Source of the DNA: CAVUBL01 sp963837945
Lineage (GTDB): Bacteria; Acidobacteriota; Thermoanaerobaculia; Multivoradales; DATKCC01
Assembly (NCBI GenBank): GCA_963837945.1
Contig: CAWIQD010000007.1
Coordinates: forward strand, 248,001-312,000
Reading direction: 5' to 3'
Length of the DNA: 64,000 nucleotides
In this document: positions 49,517 to 59,531 of the stretch, one piece after another
How positions within the stretch are numbered: the stretch's first letter is position 1
Layout: each line of letters begins with the position of its first letter
Notes under the pieces: model-generated
What the model saw: only the letters and a program-made list of their open reading frames with translations
Databases searched by the model: none
Told to the model about the DNA's origin: nothing
Translations under genes and position numbers: made by a program

Positions 49517-51866
49517 TCACGGCTCTCTGATGCCGCCGCCATCGGAGGCGTCGACCAGGGTCTCCTCCTCGCCGAAGTGGACCTCGAGCACGGCGGCCAG
49601 GCCGTAGAGCAGGCGGCGGAGCTCCCGGCGATCCTCGGCGTCGGGACCTTCGCCGCCGGTCTCGTCGAGGATGCGGGCGAAGTAACGCACCAGATGCTCG
49701 ATCTCCTGGTGGGTGCGCCCCATGGGCACCAGGCTCTGGCCGTCGCCCAGCACGCGGGCCAGCTCGGGGTACAGGCGCTCGTCCTCCTCCCGGTGGTGGG
49801 CGAGGATGTCCTCGTCCAGGAAGCGGAGGGCGTGGCGGAGCTCGCCGAGGGCCTCGGCCCCCGGCAGGTCGTCGAGGCCGTCGGCCAGGCGCCGGAGCCC
49901 CTCGAGCTCGGGGCGGAGCTTCTCGTGCTCCTGGTGGATCTCGGAGCGGACCCGGAGGAGCGCCGGCGGCACCGGCCGCTCGCCGTCCCGACCCCAGAGA
50001 GCGCGCAGGGCGTTGAGGATCGACGCCACGTCGATCGCCTCCTGGACCAGGGCGCCCAAGACCGGCGCCAGGTAGCCGGCGGCGGCGAACCCCATGCCCA
50101 CCCCGGAGAGCGCCATCCCCACGCCGATGCTCTGGAGGGCGATCCGCCGCGAGCGCCGCGCCACCCTCACCGCGTCGGCCACCCGGTCGAAACGGTCGGC
50201 AATCACCACGGCGTCGGCGGCCTCCGACGAGACGCTCGCCCCCCGCGCGCTCATGGCGATCCCCACGTCGGCCACGGCCAGAGCCGCGGCGTCGTTGATC
50301 CCGTCGCCGACCATCACCACCGGCCCCTCGGCGGCGGCCTGGCGCACGGCCTCCACCTTCTCGACCGGCGAGCGCTCGGCCAGCACCCGGTCCACCCCCA
50401 GGGCGTTGCCCACGATCCGGGCGAGCTCCAGGTGATCGCCGGTGAGCAGGGTCACCGACCGGAAGCCGAGCTCGCGGAGTCGCCGGATGGTCCGGGGCGC
50501 CTCGGGGCGGAGACGGGTCCTGGAGCAGGAGCGCCCCGGCGATCTCGCCGTCCACCTCGACGAAGACGACCGACAGGCCCTCGAGCATGCTCCGTCGGCG
50601 AATGGCCCGCGCCCCGGCGGGAAACGGTCGCTCGCCCCGCACCCAGTCGCCCTGTCCCAGCCGGACGAGGCGCCCCTCCACCCGCCCCGCGATGCCGTAG
50701 CCGTACTCCTCGCGAGGCGCCTCGGGGAAGGCGAGGTCCAGGTCGCGCTCCCTCGCCGCCGACACGATGGCGGCCGCCAGGACGTGGGGTGAGACGAGGT
50801 CGAGAGAGGCCGCGAGGCGCAGGATCTCGTCGGGAGCGAGCGCGCCGAACGGACGGCTCTCGACGAGCACCGGCCGGCCGCGGGTCACGGTCCCCGTCTT
50901 GTCGAGGAAGAGCTGGCCGGCCCGCGCCAGGGTCTCGAGCGCGCCGCCTCCCTTGACCACGACCCCCAGCTTCGCCGCCCGGGAGATCCCGCCCATCAGG
51001 GCGATCGGGGTGGCCAGGATCAGCGGGCAGGGCGTGGCCACCACCAGCACGGCGAGCGCCCGGACCGGATCTCCCGACAGGGCCCAGGCTCCGGCGGCCA
51101 CCGCCAGGGTCACCGGCAGGAAAACCGCGGCGTAGCGGTCCGCGAGCCGGACCATCGGCGCCTTCGTGGCCTGGGCCTCCTCGACCAGCCGCACGATGCC
51201 CGCGTAGGTCGAGGCGGCCGCGGTGGCGGTGGCCCGGACGCGCATCGGCCCGCCGGCGTTGACCACGCCCGAGGCGACCTTTTCCCCAGGCTCGAGGATC
51301 GACGTGCGTGCCTCGCCGGTCAGGGCCGAGGTGTCGAGCACCGCCCGTTCCCCCTCCACCACCCCGTCGATCGGGACCACCTCGCCCGGCCGCACCAGGA
51401 AGGCGTCGCCCGGTGCGACCTCCCCCACCGGGCGCGTGACCAGCGTCTCGCCCACGTAGCATTCCACGCTCCGGGGCTGGCGTTCCACCAGCCTCGCGAG
51501 CTCGCGCCGCGCCCTCCGGTCGGCCAAGGACTCGAGCCACGCACCCCCCGAGAGCATGAGCGCGATCACCGCCCCTGCCAGGTACTCGCCGAGGAGAAGC
51601 GCCCCCGCCATGGCGAGGAGTGCGATGGCGTCGACCCCGATCCGCCCTCGAAAGAGCTCCCTTCCGGCCGCCCAGGCCAGGGGGAGCAGCGCAACGCCGG
51701 TGGTGAGGGCCCAGGCGAGGGCGGCGAGATCGGTCCGGCCGAGGGCCCAGGCGAGCCCGCCGGCCGCAAGCCCGAGCAGCACCCCGCCCGCGACCAGCCG
51801 CTCGGCCCGCTCGGGGCCGGCCGGGACCGGCCGGGGCGATGGCGTCGCTGGAAGAGCGGTGGGCAT
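49517..51866 (-). CDS. P1B-type metal-transporting ATPase with C-terminal hemerythrin domain (one apparent frameshift)
   Basis: Membrane ATPase for a transition metal. There is no N-terminal HMA domain. Motifs include LTGEA in the actuator domain, the ion-binding TPCPLI in the membrane, the phosphorylation site DKTGTVT, and GDGIND. After the last membrane helices comes a domain of about 150 residues with HQEHEKL, HHREEDERLYPEL, THQEIEH and HFGEEE, the carboxylate/His pattern of a hemerythrin di-iron fold. TPC plus a C-terminal hemerythrin is typical of the P1B-5 group, for which Fe, Ni or Co have been reported as substrates. The frame breaks at 50515-50517 (GGG on the plus strand); one added base joins QDP to RLRPEAPRTIRRLRELGF. 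ATG at 51866, 12 bases after the PAP2 gene. Confidence 0.87.
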
Positions 51867-51878
51867 GCCGGCTCGATC

Positions 51879-52759
51879 CTATCGGGCCTGGCCGTAGGAG
51901 GGCCCGAGAGGCTCGGCGTCGCCCTTCCGCCGGCTCCGCCAGATCGTGCGCCCGGCCCAGAGGCCGCCCGCCCCGGTCAGCAGGCCCACCGCCGCATCCA
52001 GGGTGTAGTGGTAGGTGCACAGAACGGTCGAGGCCGCGATCCCCGCCACCCAGAGGGCGAAGAGCAGGCGTCGGCGCGGGAAGAAGCTCCCGGCGTAGAC
52101 GCCGGCGACGAGCGCCGCCGCCACGTGGGTGCTGGGAAAGGCCAGGCCCCCCGGTCGAAGGCGCCGTAGAGGCGCTCCATCATGGGAATGAAGAGCCACC
52201 CCCGGGGCATCACCGCGTGCCGGAAGGGGACCGGACCGCTCACCGGCAGGGCGAGGGCGAGGACGTAGTGGGCGAGCATGACCGCGGTCAGGACGAAGAC
52301 GTACTCCCGGACCGCCGGCTCCCGGCGCCGTCCGGCGACGAGACCCGGCAGAGTGAGGAGCAGGTAGTAGCTGAAGTAGGTGGCGTGCAGAGCCTCGAGC
52401 GCCGCCACCGGCAGGCGGGGCGGAACCGTCAGGTACCAGGCGGGAAAGAGCGCCGCGTCCCACCCCCCCACCAGGCGGTCCAGGTCCGACGCGACGACCA
52501 AGTGACGCAGGGCCCCCGCCTCCTGGTAGAGCCATGGCAAGAGGAGGACCGGGTACCACAGGTGGAGCCAGGCGGCGATCCGGCCGCGCCTGGCGACGGC
52601 GAGGAGCGGCACGGCCGCCAGGACCACCAGGTGGAAGGCGATCCAGTCGGCCCGCTGGGCGATCGACGAGGCGGTCACCGCCACCAGGGCGAGGACGTCG
52701 TATGCCAGGACTACCCTGTCGGTCGGCCCGAGCGCGGCTCCGGCCGCACGGAGCCTCAC
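51879..52759 (-). CDS. PAP2-superfamily membrane phosphatase or phosphotransferase (one apparent frameshift)
   Basis: About 293 residues with several membrane segments and the late PAP2 motifs AFPSTHVAAAL and TYHYTLDAAVG. These supply the Ser/His and His/Asp residues of the phosphatase active site. The spacing resembles the PAP2_3 group (inositol-phosphoceramide-synthase-like) more than short PAP phosphatases. The substrate is unknown, probably a lipid phosphate or diphosphate. The start is GTG at 52759, 19 bases after the GNAT-like gene. The frame breaks in a run of six C (52147-52152); one added base joins YGAFDRG to LAFPSTHVAAAL. Confidence 0.8.
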
Positions 52760-52778
52760 GGCTCCCTCTCGGAGGAGC

Positions 52779-53906
52779 TCACAGCGCCTTCTCGTAGATC
52801 CTGTAGGTCTTGTAGAGCATGGTCCCGAGCCGCTCCAGGACCCTCCGCATGGAGTCGTTCGACTCGAGGATCCACGAGAGCTCCCCCCAGCGGTAGGCTT
52901 TGGAAATCGCCGCCTCGAGGGTCGCCGCGTAGAGGGCGGCGTCGATGCCTTCGTGCCGGTGCTCGGCGACGACCCCCATGATCAGCACCCGCGCGGCGTC
53001 GATTCGCCGCCGGTACCAGAGGAGCTTCGCGAGGCCGAAAGGGAAGAGCCGGCCGTTCAGGTGGCGCAGGGCCTGGTTGAGGTCCGGGAGCGAGATCATC
53101 ACTCCGACGGGCTCTCCGTCCTTCTCGGCCAGGAAGATCAGGTCGGGATCGACCACCGGCAGCAGCCGCTCGCCCAGCTCGCGGACCTCCTGCCAGGTCA
53201 GGGGAACCGCGCCCCAGTTCTCGGCCCAGGCGCGCGAGTGGACGGCGTGGACGCGAGCGAGCTCGTCATCGAAGCGATGGAGGTCGATCTTGCGGATCGC
53301 CACCCCGTGGGCCGCGGCCAGGTCCAGCGCGGCCCGTAGCCTCGCCGGCACCGTTGCGGGCACCTCCATGCGATAGGCGAAGAGGTCCTGGGCCTTCGAG
53401 AAACCGTGCTCCTCGATCCGCCGCGGGTAGTACGGCGGGTTGTACGGCATGAGAACCACCGGCGGCAGGTCGTAGGCGTCGAGGAGCACGCCGCACTCGT
53501 CGTTGATCGTGAAGCTGGCGGGACCGCGAAGGCGCCGGAGGCCACGCTCCCGCGCCCAGCCGGAAGCCGCATCGAGCAGGGCGCCGGCGACCTCGGCGTC
53601 GTCAATCGACTCGAAAAAGCCGAAGAACCCGGTGCCGTCGCCGTAGGTCTCGAGGTGCCGCCGGTTCTCGATCGCGGCGATCCGCCCGACGACCTCTCCG
53701 CCGCGCCGGGCGAGGAAGAGCTCGGCCCGGGAGTGGCGGAAGAAGGGGTTCCCCGCCGGGGTCAGGAAGCGCTTCTGCTCCCCGATCAGCGGCGGCACCC
53801 AGCAGGGGTTGCCGGCGTAGAGCCGCCAGGGGAAGCGGACGAACCGTGCGAGGTCGGCGCGGCCGGCCACGCGGCGGACGTCCAGGAGGAGGGGGGAGCT
53901 CGCCAT
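52779..53906 (-). CDS. GNAT-like acyltransferase protein
   Basis: 375 residues from the ATG at 53906. The start FVRFPWRLYAGNPCWVPPLIGEQ and the segment GFFGFFESIDD resemble a widespread family annotated as GNAT N-acetyltransferase-like proteins. The family also carries a conserved INDECGVLLDAYDLPPVVLM and a tandem acyltransferase fold. The second half has VLIMGVVAEHRHEGIDAALY, a plausible acetyl-CoA-binding region. No signal peptide or membrane helix, so cytoplasmic. Substrate unknown. It lies between an outer-membrane barrel gene (26-base gap) and the PAP2 gene. Confidence 0.7.
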   Translation of the reverse strand: MASSPLLLDVRRVAGRADLARFVRFPWRLYAGNPCWVPPLIGEQKRFLTPAGNPFFRHSRAELFLARRGGEVVGRIAAIENRRHLETYGDGTGFFGFFESIDDAEVAGALLDAASGWARERGLRRLRGPASFTINDECGVLLDAYDLPPVVLMPYNPPYYPRRIEEHGFSKAQDLFAYRMEVPATVPARLRAALDLAAAHGVAIRKIDLHRFDDELARVHAVHSRAWAENWGAVPLTWQEVRELGERLLPVVDPDLIFLAEKDGEPVGVMISLPDLNQALRHLNGRLFPFGLAKLLWYRRRIDAARVLIMGVVAEHRHEGIDAALYAATLEAAISKAYRWGELSWILESNDSMRRVLERLGTMLYKTYRIYEKAL

Positions 53907-53932
53907 CTTCGGTCCCGCGGTCGGGCCGGCGG

Positions 53933-54658
53933 TCAGAAGCGGTGTCCGATGCCGATCCAGTAGTTGGGCCCGGTGGAGTCGGTGTCGGCGAGCACCTCGG
54001 GCGAGGGCGCAAGATCGCCGTTCGCCGGGACCTGGTGCTTGAAGCGACCCCAGAAATAGGCGGCACCCGCCTCCAGGTACCAGGCTCCGCCCGGGGAAAG
54101 CGGCACGTCGACCCCCAGGCCGGTGGTGTAGACCGGGAACGTCCCGTCGCTCTCCGCCCGGAGCCCCGAGTCGAGGTACTCGTTCCTCAAGGTCAGGGTC
54201 GTCGTGTCCTTCTCGTACGCCACGCCGGCGCCGAGGAGCGCGAAGGGCACGACGCGCCGGCACGAGGGGCACGGGAGGAAGTGGGCCACTCCCAGCAGAT
54301 CGGCGTAGAGGTCGTACTTCTGCTCGAACCGGAGCTCGGCGGGCCCGGCCTCGGTGAGCACGGTCTCGGTGCCGCCGATCGAGCCCCGGCTCGCGTCGGC
54401 CTCGAGGCCGACCAGCCAGCGGGGCGACACCCGGCGGAAGAGCGTCGTGCCGAGGCTCAGGTTGGTGGCGTCGTCCCAGTCCTCGAAGCGAGTGCTGAAC
54501 GCGGCGTTGATCTCGGCGATCTGCCGGTTCGTGTTGGTCTGCTTCGGGAAGCTCTGCTGGACGAAGACGGTGAGGGACCACTCACCGCCCGGCTGCGCTG
54601 CGGCGGGGGCCGCAACGAGCACCAGGGCGGCGAGGGTCCAGAGGGCTCGGGTCGCCAT
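53933..54658 (-). CDS. Outer-membrane beta-barrel protein
   Basis: 241 residues with a signal peptide (1-21, ending AAPAAA). Amphipathic strands alternate through the mature protein (for example NLSLGTTLFRRVSPRWLVGLEAD and YLEAGAAYFWGRFKHQV). The C-terminal strand ends in Phe (YWIGIGHRF), the usual BAM recognition signal. A CPSCRR pair could form a disulfide. It indicates a Gram-negative envelope. Function unknown. It lies 23 bases downstream of the CBS gene on the same strand. Confidence 0.75.
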   Translation of the reverse strand: MATRALWTLAALVLVAAPAAAQPGGEWSLTVFVQQSFPKQTNTNRQIAEINAAFSTRFEDWDDATNLSLGTTLFRRVSPRWLVGLEADASRGSIGGTETVLTEAGPAELRFEQKYDLYADLLGVAHFLPCPSCRRVVPFALLGAGVAYEKDTTTLTLRNEYLDSGLRAESDGTFPVYTTGLGVDVPLSPGGAWYLEAGAAYFWGRFKHQVPANGDLAPSPEVLADTDSTGPNYWIGIGHRF

Positions 54659-54681
54659 GCTTCGTCCGGGCCGCGAGGCGT

Positions 54682-55152
54682 TCAGGCCACCACCGCCGGC
54701 GTCTCGTGGATGTTGATCGCCTTCAGGGTCCGGGCGATGTCGGAGTAGAACGGCCCTTTGAAGCTCTCGGTCTCCAGCGCCTGGGCCTCCAGCACCACGT
54801 CGTCCAGCGAGAGGATCCCCTCGAGCCGTCCGCGGAAGCCCAGCACCGGCAGGCGACGCACCTTGCGGGTCCGCATCACCGCGAGAGCGTCCCGGATGTC
54901 GTCGTTCGGCGCGCAGGACCAGACCTCGCCGGTCATCACCTGACGCACTTGGATCTCCGAGGGCTTGCGGTCCTCCCGGGCCACCGCCAGGGCAAGGTCC
55001 CGGTCGGTGAGGACACCCACCACCCGATCCCCATCGCCCACCACCGGCAGGAAGCCGCAGGCGGCCTCCGCCATCATGGAGCCCACATTGGCCAGGTGGG
55101 CTCCCGGAGTCGTGTAGCAGGGCTCGTGCTTCATGATGTCGTGGACTTTCAT
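54682..55152 (-). CDS. Tandem CBS-domain protein
   Basis: 156 residues made almost entirely of two CBS motifs, each ending in a signature LTDRDLALAVA or LSLDDVVLEA. This is a Bateman module, which normally binds adenosine nucleotides and acts as an energy or ligand sensor. The start MKVHDIMKHEP at 55152 has a GGAGG-type Shine-Dalgarno. It begins a minus-strand run CBS-OMP-GNAT-PAP2-ATPase with short gaps. A second CBS protein lies at 59055-59531. Its partner is unknown. Confidence 0.85.
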   Translation of the reverse strand: MKVHDIMKHEPCYTTPGAHLANVGSMMAEAACGFLPVVGDGDRVVGVLTDRDLALAVAREDRKPSEIQVRQVMTGEVWSCAPNDDIRDALAVMRTRKVRRLPVLGFRGRLEGILSLDDVVLEAQALETESFKGPFYSDIARTLKAINIHETPAVVA

Positions 55153-55328
55153 CTCAGCGTCCCTCCTCGCCAGGGTGGACCGATTCGATCCTCAGCCTAA
55201 GGCCGGAGCCGCGCCGGGCGCGACGACCGGGCGGGTGGCGGGGCCCTCTCTCCCGGGTGGGCTCGCGCCCGCGCTGCGGGGCGGCGCTCCCACCCGGCGG
55301 GGTATGGCAACCCGGGCGCGGCCGGCGC

Positions 55329-55374
55329 ATCGTTGAGCCCGTCAACGATCTCCTGTCTGCGAAGACGACAGGAG
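55329..55374 (+). promoter_or_regulatory. Two adjacent hairpins in the leader of the TPR gene
   Basis: The first hairpin is ATCGTTGA/TCAACGAT (55329-55336 with 55342-55349). It is directly followed by CTCCTGTC/GACAGGAG (55350-55357 with 55367-55374). Both have perfect 8-bp arms. They lie 56-101 bases upstream of the ATG at 55430. The surrounding gap with the CBS gene (55153-55429) shows no other clear signal. Possible operators or mRNA structure. Confidence 0.45.
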
Positions 55375-55429
55375 ACCGCATTCGTGCGGGCACGGGCACC
55401 CGGGCCGGCTCGCGGGAGGTGGTCGTGCC

Positions 55430-58400
55430 ATGAGACCCTGGGTCGAGCTTCTTGCGTCCCCCCTGTTCTGCGGCTCTCTCGTCGTTCTCGCCGCCACGGC
55501 GCTGCTGACCGGCAAGCGGGCGGTCGTCCAGGTCGCCTCGGCCGGGCTCGGAGCGATCTGGCTGATCTGCGGCCTCGCCTTCTGGAGCTCGCCCAGCGGG
55601 CCCCTCTGGCTCTTCGTTGCGACCGTCGAGGCGGTCTCTCTGCTGCAGCTCTCGCAAACGGCCCCGAGACGTTCCCTCGACCGTCGGGAATCGTCTCCTC
55701 GTCCCGCCTTCGCCACCTCGCTCGTGGCGCTGGCGGCCGCGGGGGCGCTCACGCCCTGGCTCGAGCCGTTCCGGTGGCCAGCGACCGGTTTCCCGTGGCT
55801 TCCGTGGCCGGAGCTCCTGACGCTCGGCTTTCTCCTCGGCTCGCGACGGCGCCGGGGGCCGCTTGCGATCGCCGCCGCCTTGCCTCCCCTCTTGTCCCTG
55901 GGCAGCGCCCGCTTCGGCCTCCTGGCGGGCGGTCCCTGGCTCCAGGGCATCTACCTGGCCGGCTTCGCCCTGGGCCTTCCGGCGCTCCTCCCCGGCCCCC
56001 GGGTCCGGCCGGAGAACCAGGGGCCCGAAGAGGTCACCGACGGCCGAGACCGGCTCGCCTGGCGGCGGGTGCCCGGGTGGCTCGCCTGGTGCGGCCTGGG
56101 AACCTCGCTGGCGGCCGGGCTGCTGCTCTTGGGCGGCCCCCGCCTCCCCGCCTGGAACGACCCGACGAGGATGGCGCTCTGGCAGACCGTGGCGAGCGGC
56201 CTCGTGGTCGCCCTCGCCGCCGGCGCTCTGTCCCTGCGGTTCTCGGCCTGGAGCTCACCGGCCTTCCGACACCTCGCGTGGCGGGCGGCTCACGCGGCCG
56301 GTCGGTGCCGGGCTTGGCTGAGGGTCGACTGGCACGGCTGGGTGCTGGGTGCGATCCTCGTGGGCTCGGCGCTCACCGTGATCGCCAGGCCGTCCATGGA
56401 ATCCTTGAAGAATCTGGAATCGGCGGTTGTGAGCCACAAGGTTCTACTGGGCTCCCTGGCGGTCCTCGTCCTCCTCCTGCACGCGGCACGCCAGATCCGA
56501 AGAAGGATCTTCGTCGAGGACTTCACCGGTCCGCTGCCCAACGTCGGGACCGGGGCCAAGCCCGAGACCGGCGCGCAGACGACCCAGGGCGCCGCCCTCG
56601 CCGCCTGCCTTCGGCATGATCTGGAGGCGATCAATTCGGTCTATCGGACGATCGACGAGGCACTGCCCAGGGCGGACGGGCGGATGCCGAAGCTCGAGGT
56701 GACGGTTGAAGACGTCGGGGCGAACCTCACAGACACCATCGGTCAGGTTCCCGTCAACAAGTGGACGACCGCCGTCACCTTTCTGCTGCGGTTGACCGGG
56801 CTCTTGCACGGACCCCACCTGAGCGGGACGTTCCATCGGGAAGGCTCCCTGCTGGTGCTGACCGTGGAGCTCTCCGGCGGCGGCCACCGCGAGAGCTGGC
56901 GGATGCGCGAGGACGAGCTCGCCGCCGATGAGACACCTGACCGCGAGAAGGCTCTCGTGGACGGCCCCCCGAAGGAAGACGGAACCGACGAGGCGCAGAA
57001 GGAGCTTACCCTCGCCTTCCGGCTGGTTCGCCAGATGGCCTACCGCATCGCCACCAGCCTGGCCTCCCTGGGGTCACCGCGCTGGGAGGCGGTGCAGAGC
57101 TTCACCAACGGCCTGCGCGCCTACCGTCGGGTACGGCTCACCGACGCCAATCGCGACCGAGAGCTGCGCCAAGCGGAATGCTGCTTTCGGGAGGCGCTCC
57201 AGTACGACAAGACCTTCACCCAGGGGCACTACAACCTGGGCGTCGTCTACTCGAAGCTCGGCGAGCTCGATGCGGCTCTCGCCACGTTCCGACAGGCGAT
57301 CGCGGCCGATCCGTCGTCCTTCTCCGCCCACCTGGCGGTCGCCATGGCCTACTTCGACCGCGCCGAGGACCGCTTCTACCGCGGCTATACCGACGATGCG
57401 GTGGCGGAGGACTTCCTCCAGGCGCGGGTGTTCGCCGCTCGGGCCGTCGCTCTGGCTCCCCACGAACCGCGCCCGTGGAACGTCTACGGCGCAGCGACGG
57501 CCTGCTGGGGATGGAGAGGCGTGGCTCCGCAGCCTTCCGCGGAGGAGTGGACGGCCGAAGCCCAGCAGGCCGTCGACGCCTTCCGCGTGACCTCAGCGCT
57601 CTCCTGGCGCAGGCTCTGCCGGGCCGAGCTCGTTGCGGACCGGGCCGCAATCGAGGAGGCGAAGCTGGTCACCTTGATCTGCCTCGAGAACCTGGCGGAG
57701 GTCGAGCTCGAGCGGGGACGGGTGGAGACGAGCCTGGCCGCCCTCACCGAAGCGCTGCGCCTCGCTCCGCGCAAGCGGTCCCTCCACCTGTTGCTCGGCA
57801 AGGCCCTTGCGTCGTCGGCCCCGGGCGCAGCGGGGCCGAAGGCGCGGCTGACCGAGGCCGAGAACGAGCTCTACGACGTCCACGCGGACGGGCTTCCTCT
57901 CGACGAGCGCGCCGGGCGGTGGGCCTGGCTCCTCGCCGTCCACCGGGAGCTCTGGTCCCTGGCGGGCACGACCGACGCCGACCGCGGCGAGCGGGAGCGA
58001 CAACGGGCAGGCATACGCCGGGCTTGGTGGGCCGCCCTCGACTGCGCCGCGCCACCGGAGGAGCTGGTGATGGAGGGCGCTACGAAGCGCGCGGGTCGAG
58101 ATCCCAGCGGCAGAGGCTCGAGATACGGGAAGCAACTCGGCCTCCTCCGCTCCGAGCTCCAGCGCTTCGGGCCGCGGAGCGGTCTCTTCACGCACGACGG
58201 CAAGGAGTGCGTGCCGGTCTGGGCGGCGCTCGATCGGCGCCTCCGCTTCCTGGAGCAGCTCGAAAGCGGCGGGACGGCGGGCTCCGAGCAGGACGGCCGA
58301 GCGCCCTCGTGGACCAGGGCCCAGTTGAACATCCGGAAGGCCCGCGAGGTGGTGTCGCGGGATCCCAGGGCCGCGGTCCGACGACTCCACGAGGCGATCG

Positions 58401-59098
58401 ATGGCTTGCGGCCCGCTCACCCGCGTCAGGTCCGCGACCAGGGGCTCGACACAATGCTCGCGCGCGCCTACCTCGGACTCTCGAAGAGGCTGGCCTCGCA
58501 GCCGGCGGACCAGGCCGCGAGCGACGGTGACGGCCCGCCCAAGGATCGTCCTTCCTGTCTACACGGCGCTCTGGACTATGCGCTTCGGGGCGTGGCGGAA
58601 CAGCCCGAGAGCGCCCTGCGGCACGAGGTGCTCGCCGAGGTTTACGAGGCGTTCAGCGACCATGCCCTGGGCGACGCGGAGAGAGAGGCCGCCCTCAGCC
58701 TGGGCCCGGTTCCCGAGATCCTCGGCGACAAGGAGACTCTCGAGTCGCTGTACGAATCCTGGCAACGACGCATCCAGACGGCCTCACGACCAGACGCCGT
58801 GAGAGGCGAGGCCATCGCCTTCTTCGAGCGCCTCCGAGAGTTGCTGGAAAGCGCGGCCGTGGCACCGCCGGAGCCGTCCGGCAAACCCCGAAAGCTTCGC
58901 TCCGAGGAGCATGGGTGGATTCATCACTACCTGGGGAAGCTCCAGGAGCAGGCAGCCGCCCGGCATGAGGACGCCGCGGCGAACCTGGCGATCGCCCGGG
59001 CCAATGGCTACCCCCGACCCCGAGGGCCGGGGGCCGGCGACCCCGGCGCCCGGCTCAGCGATGGTCCAGGTAGGCCCGGAGCAGGTCGAGGCTGCTGA
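55430..59098 (+). CDS. Large membrane protein with C-terminal TPR repeats
   Basis: 1222 residues. The N-terminal third has about ten hydrophobic segments, the first at residues 9-27 (PLFCGSLVVLAATALLTG) and the last near 340-360. It is followed by a soluble part. TPR repeats are visible at about residues 590-660 (HYNLGVVYSKLGELDAALATFRQAIAADP) and 740-800 (NLAEVELERGRVETSLAALTEALRLAP). GGGAGG precedes the ATG. The last 40 residues are Pro/Gly-rich and run 44 bases into the convergent CBS gene, so the true end may be earlier. I recognise no enzyme domain. A scaffold for a membrane complex is a guess from the architecture. Confidence 0.75.
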   Translation: MRPWVELLASPLFCGSLVVLAATALLTGKRAVVQVASAGLGAIWLICGLAFWSSPSGPLWLFVATVEAVSLLQLSQTAPRRSLDRRESSPRPAFATSLVALAAAGALTPWLEPFRWPATGFPWLPWPELLTLGFLLGSRRRRGPLAIAAALPPLLSLGSARFGLLAGGPWLQGIYLAGFALGLPALLPGPRVRPENQGPEEVTDGRDRLAWRRVPGWLAWCGLGTSLAAGLLLLGGPRLPAWNDPTRMALWQTVASGLVVALAAGALSLRFSAWSSPAFRHLAWRAAHAAGRCRAWLRVDWHGWVLGAILVGSALTVIARPSMESLKNLESAVVSHKVLLGSLAVLVLLLHAARQIRRRIFVEDFTGPLPNVGTGAKPETGAQTTQGAALAACLRHDLEAINSVYRTIDEALPRADGRMPKLEVTVEDVGANLTDTIGQVPVNKWTTAVTFLLRLTGLLHGPHLSGTFHREGSLLVLTVELSGGGHRESWRMREDELAADETPDREKALVDGPPKEDGTDEAQKELTLAFRLVRQMAYRIATSLASLGSPRWEAVQSFTNGLRAYRRVRLTDANRDRELRQAECCFREALQYDKTFTQGHYNLGVVYSKLGELDAALATFRQAIAADPSSFSAHLAVAMAYFDRAEDRFYRGYTDDAVAEDFLQARVFAARAVALAPHEPRPWNVYGAATACWGWRGVAPQPSAEEWTAEAQQAVDAFRVTSALSWRRLCRAELVADRAAIEEAKLVTLICLENLAEVELERGRVETSLAALTEALRLAPRKRSLHLLLGKALASSAPGAAGPKARLTEAENELYDVHADGLPLDERAGRWAWLLAVHRELWSLAGTTDADRGERERQRAGIRRAWWAALDCAAPPEELVMEGATKRAGRDPSGRGSRYGKQLGLLRSELQRFGPRSGLFTHDGKECVPVWAALDRRLRFLEQLESGGTAGSEQDGRAPSWTRAQLNIRKAREVVSRDPRAAVRRLHEAIDGLRPAHPRQVRDQGLDTMLARAYLGLSKRLASQPADQAASDGDGPPKDRPSCLHGALDYALRGVAEQPESALRHEVLAEVYEAFSDHALGDAEREAALSLGPVPEILGDKETLESLYESWQRRIQTASRPDAVRGEAIAFFERLRELLESAAVAPPEPSGKPRKLRSEEHGWIHHYLGKLQEQAAARHEDAAANLAIARANGYPRPRGPGAGDPGARLSDGPGRPGAGRGC

Positions 59099-59531
59099 TG
59101 ATCCCGATGAGCTCGCTCTCGCGGGTCACCAGGACCCGGTGGATGTGGCCGTCGACCAGCGTGCGCGCGACGTCGGCGATCGGATCGTCCTCGGCGACCG
59201 TGAAGAGGGCGGGCGTCATCACGTCGCGTACCGTCGAGGTCGTCTCCTGGACCCGGAGCTTGCGAAACTCCTCGACGCTGAACTGCTCCTCCCAGCCCCG
59301 GACGAAGAACTCCGGGTTGCCCTGATCGACGCCGACGTTCGACTCGTCCGAGCTCTGCCGGGCGACGTCCATCACCGAGACGACGCCCACCAGGTTGTCG
59401 TCGGCATCGACCACCGGCGCGCCGGAGATCTCGTTCTCCATCAGCACGTCCGTGAGCTCGCCCAGCGTCAGGTCGTCGCGCACGGTGACGACCTCGGTGG
59501 TCATCACGTCCCTCGCCTTGAGCTGTTTCAT
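59055..59531 (-). CDS. CBS-domain protein
   Basis: 158 residues with two CBS motifs. The first (ARDVMTTEVVTVRDDLTLGE...VVSVMDVARQ) and the second (VRDVMTPALFTVAEDDPIAD...ISSLDLLRAYL) are separated by an insert of about 45 residues rich in acidic and aromatic residues. Probable nucleotide-sensing regulator. The ATG at 59531 overlaps the stop of the upstream small membrane gene (ATATGA), so translation is coupled. It converges with the TPR gene. The insert between the two CBS motifs distinguishes it from the CBS protein at 54682-55152. Confidence 0.85.
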   Translation of the reverse strand: MKQLKARDVMTTEVVTVRDDLTLGELTDVLMENEISGAPVVDADDNLVGVVSVMDVARQSSDESNVGVDQGNPEFFVRGWEEQFSVEEFRKLRVQETTSTVRDVMTPALFTVAEDDPIADVARTLVDGHIHRVLVTRESELIGIISSLDLLRAYLDHR

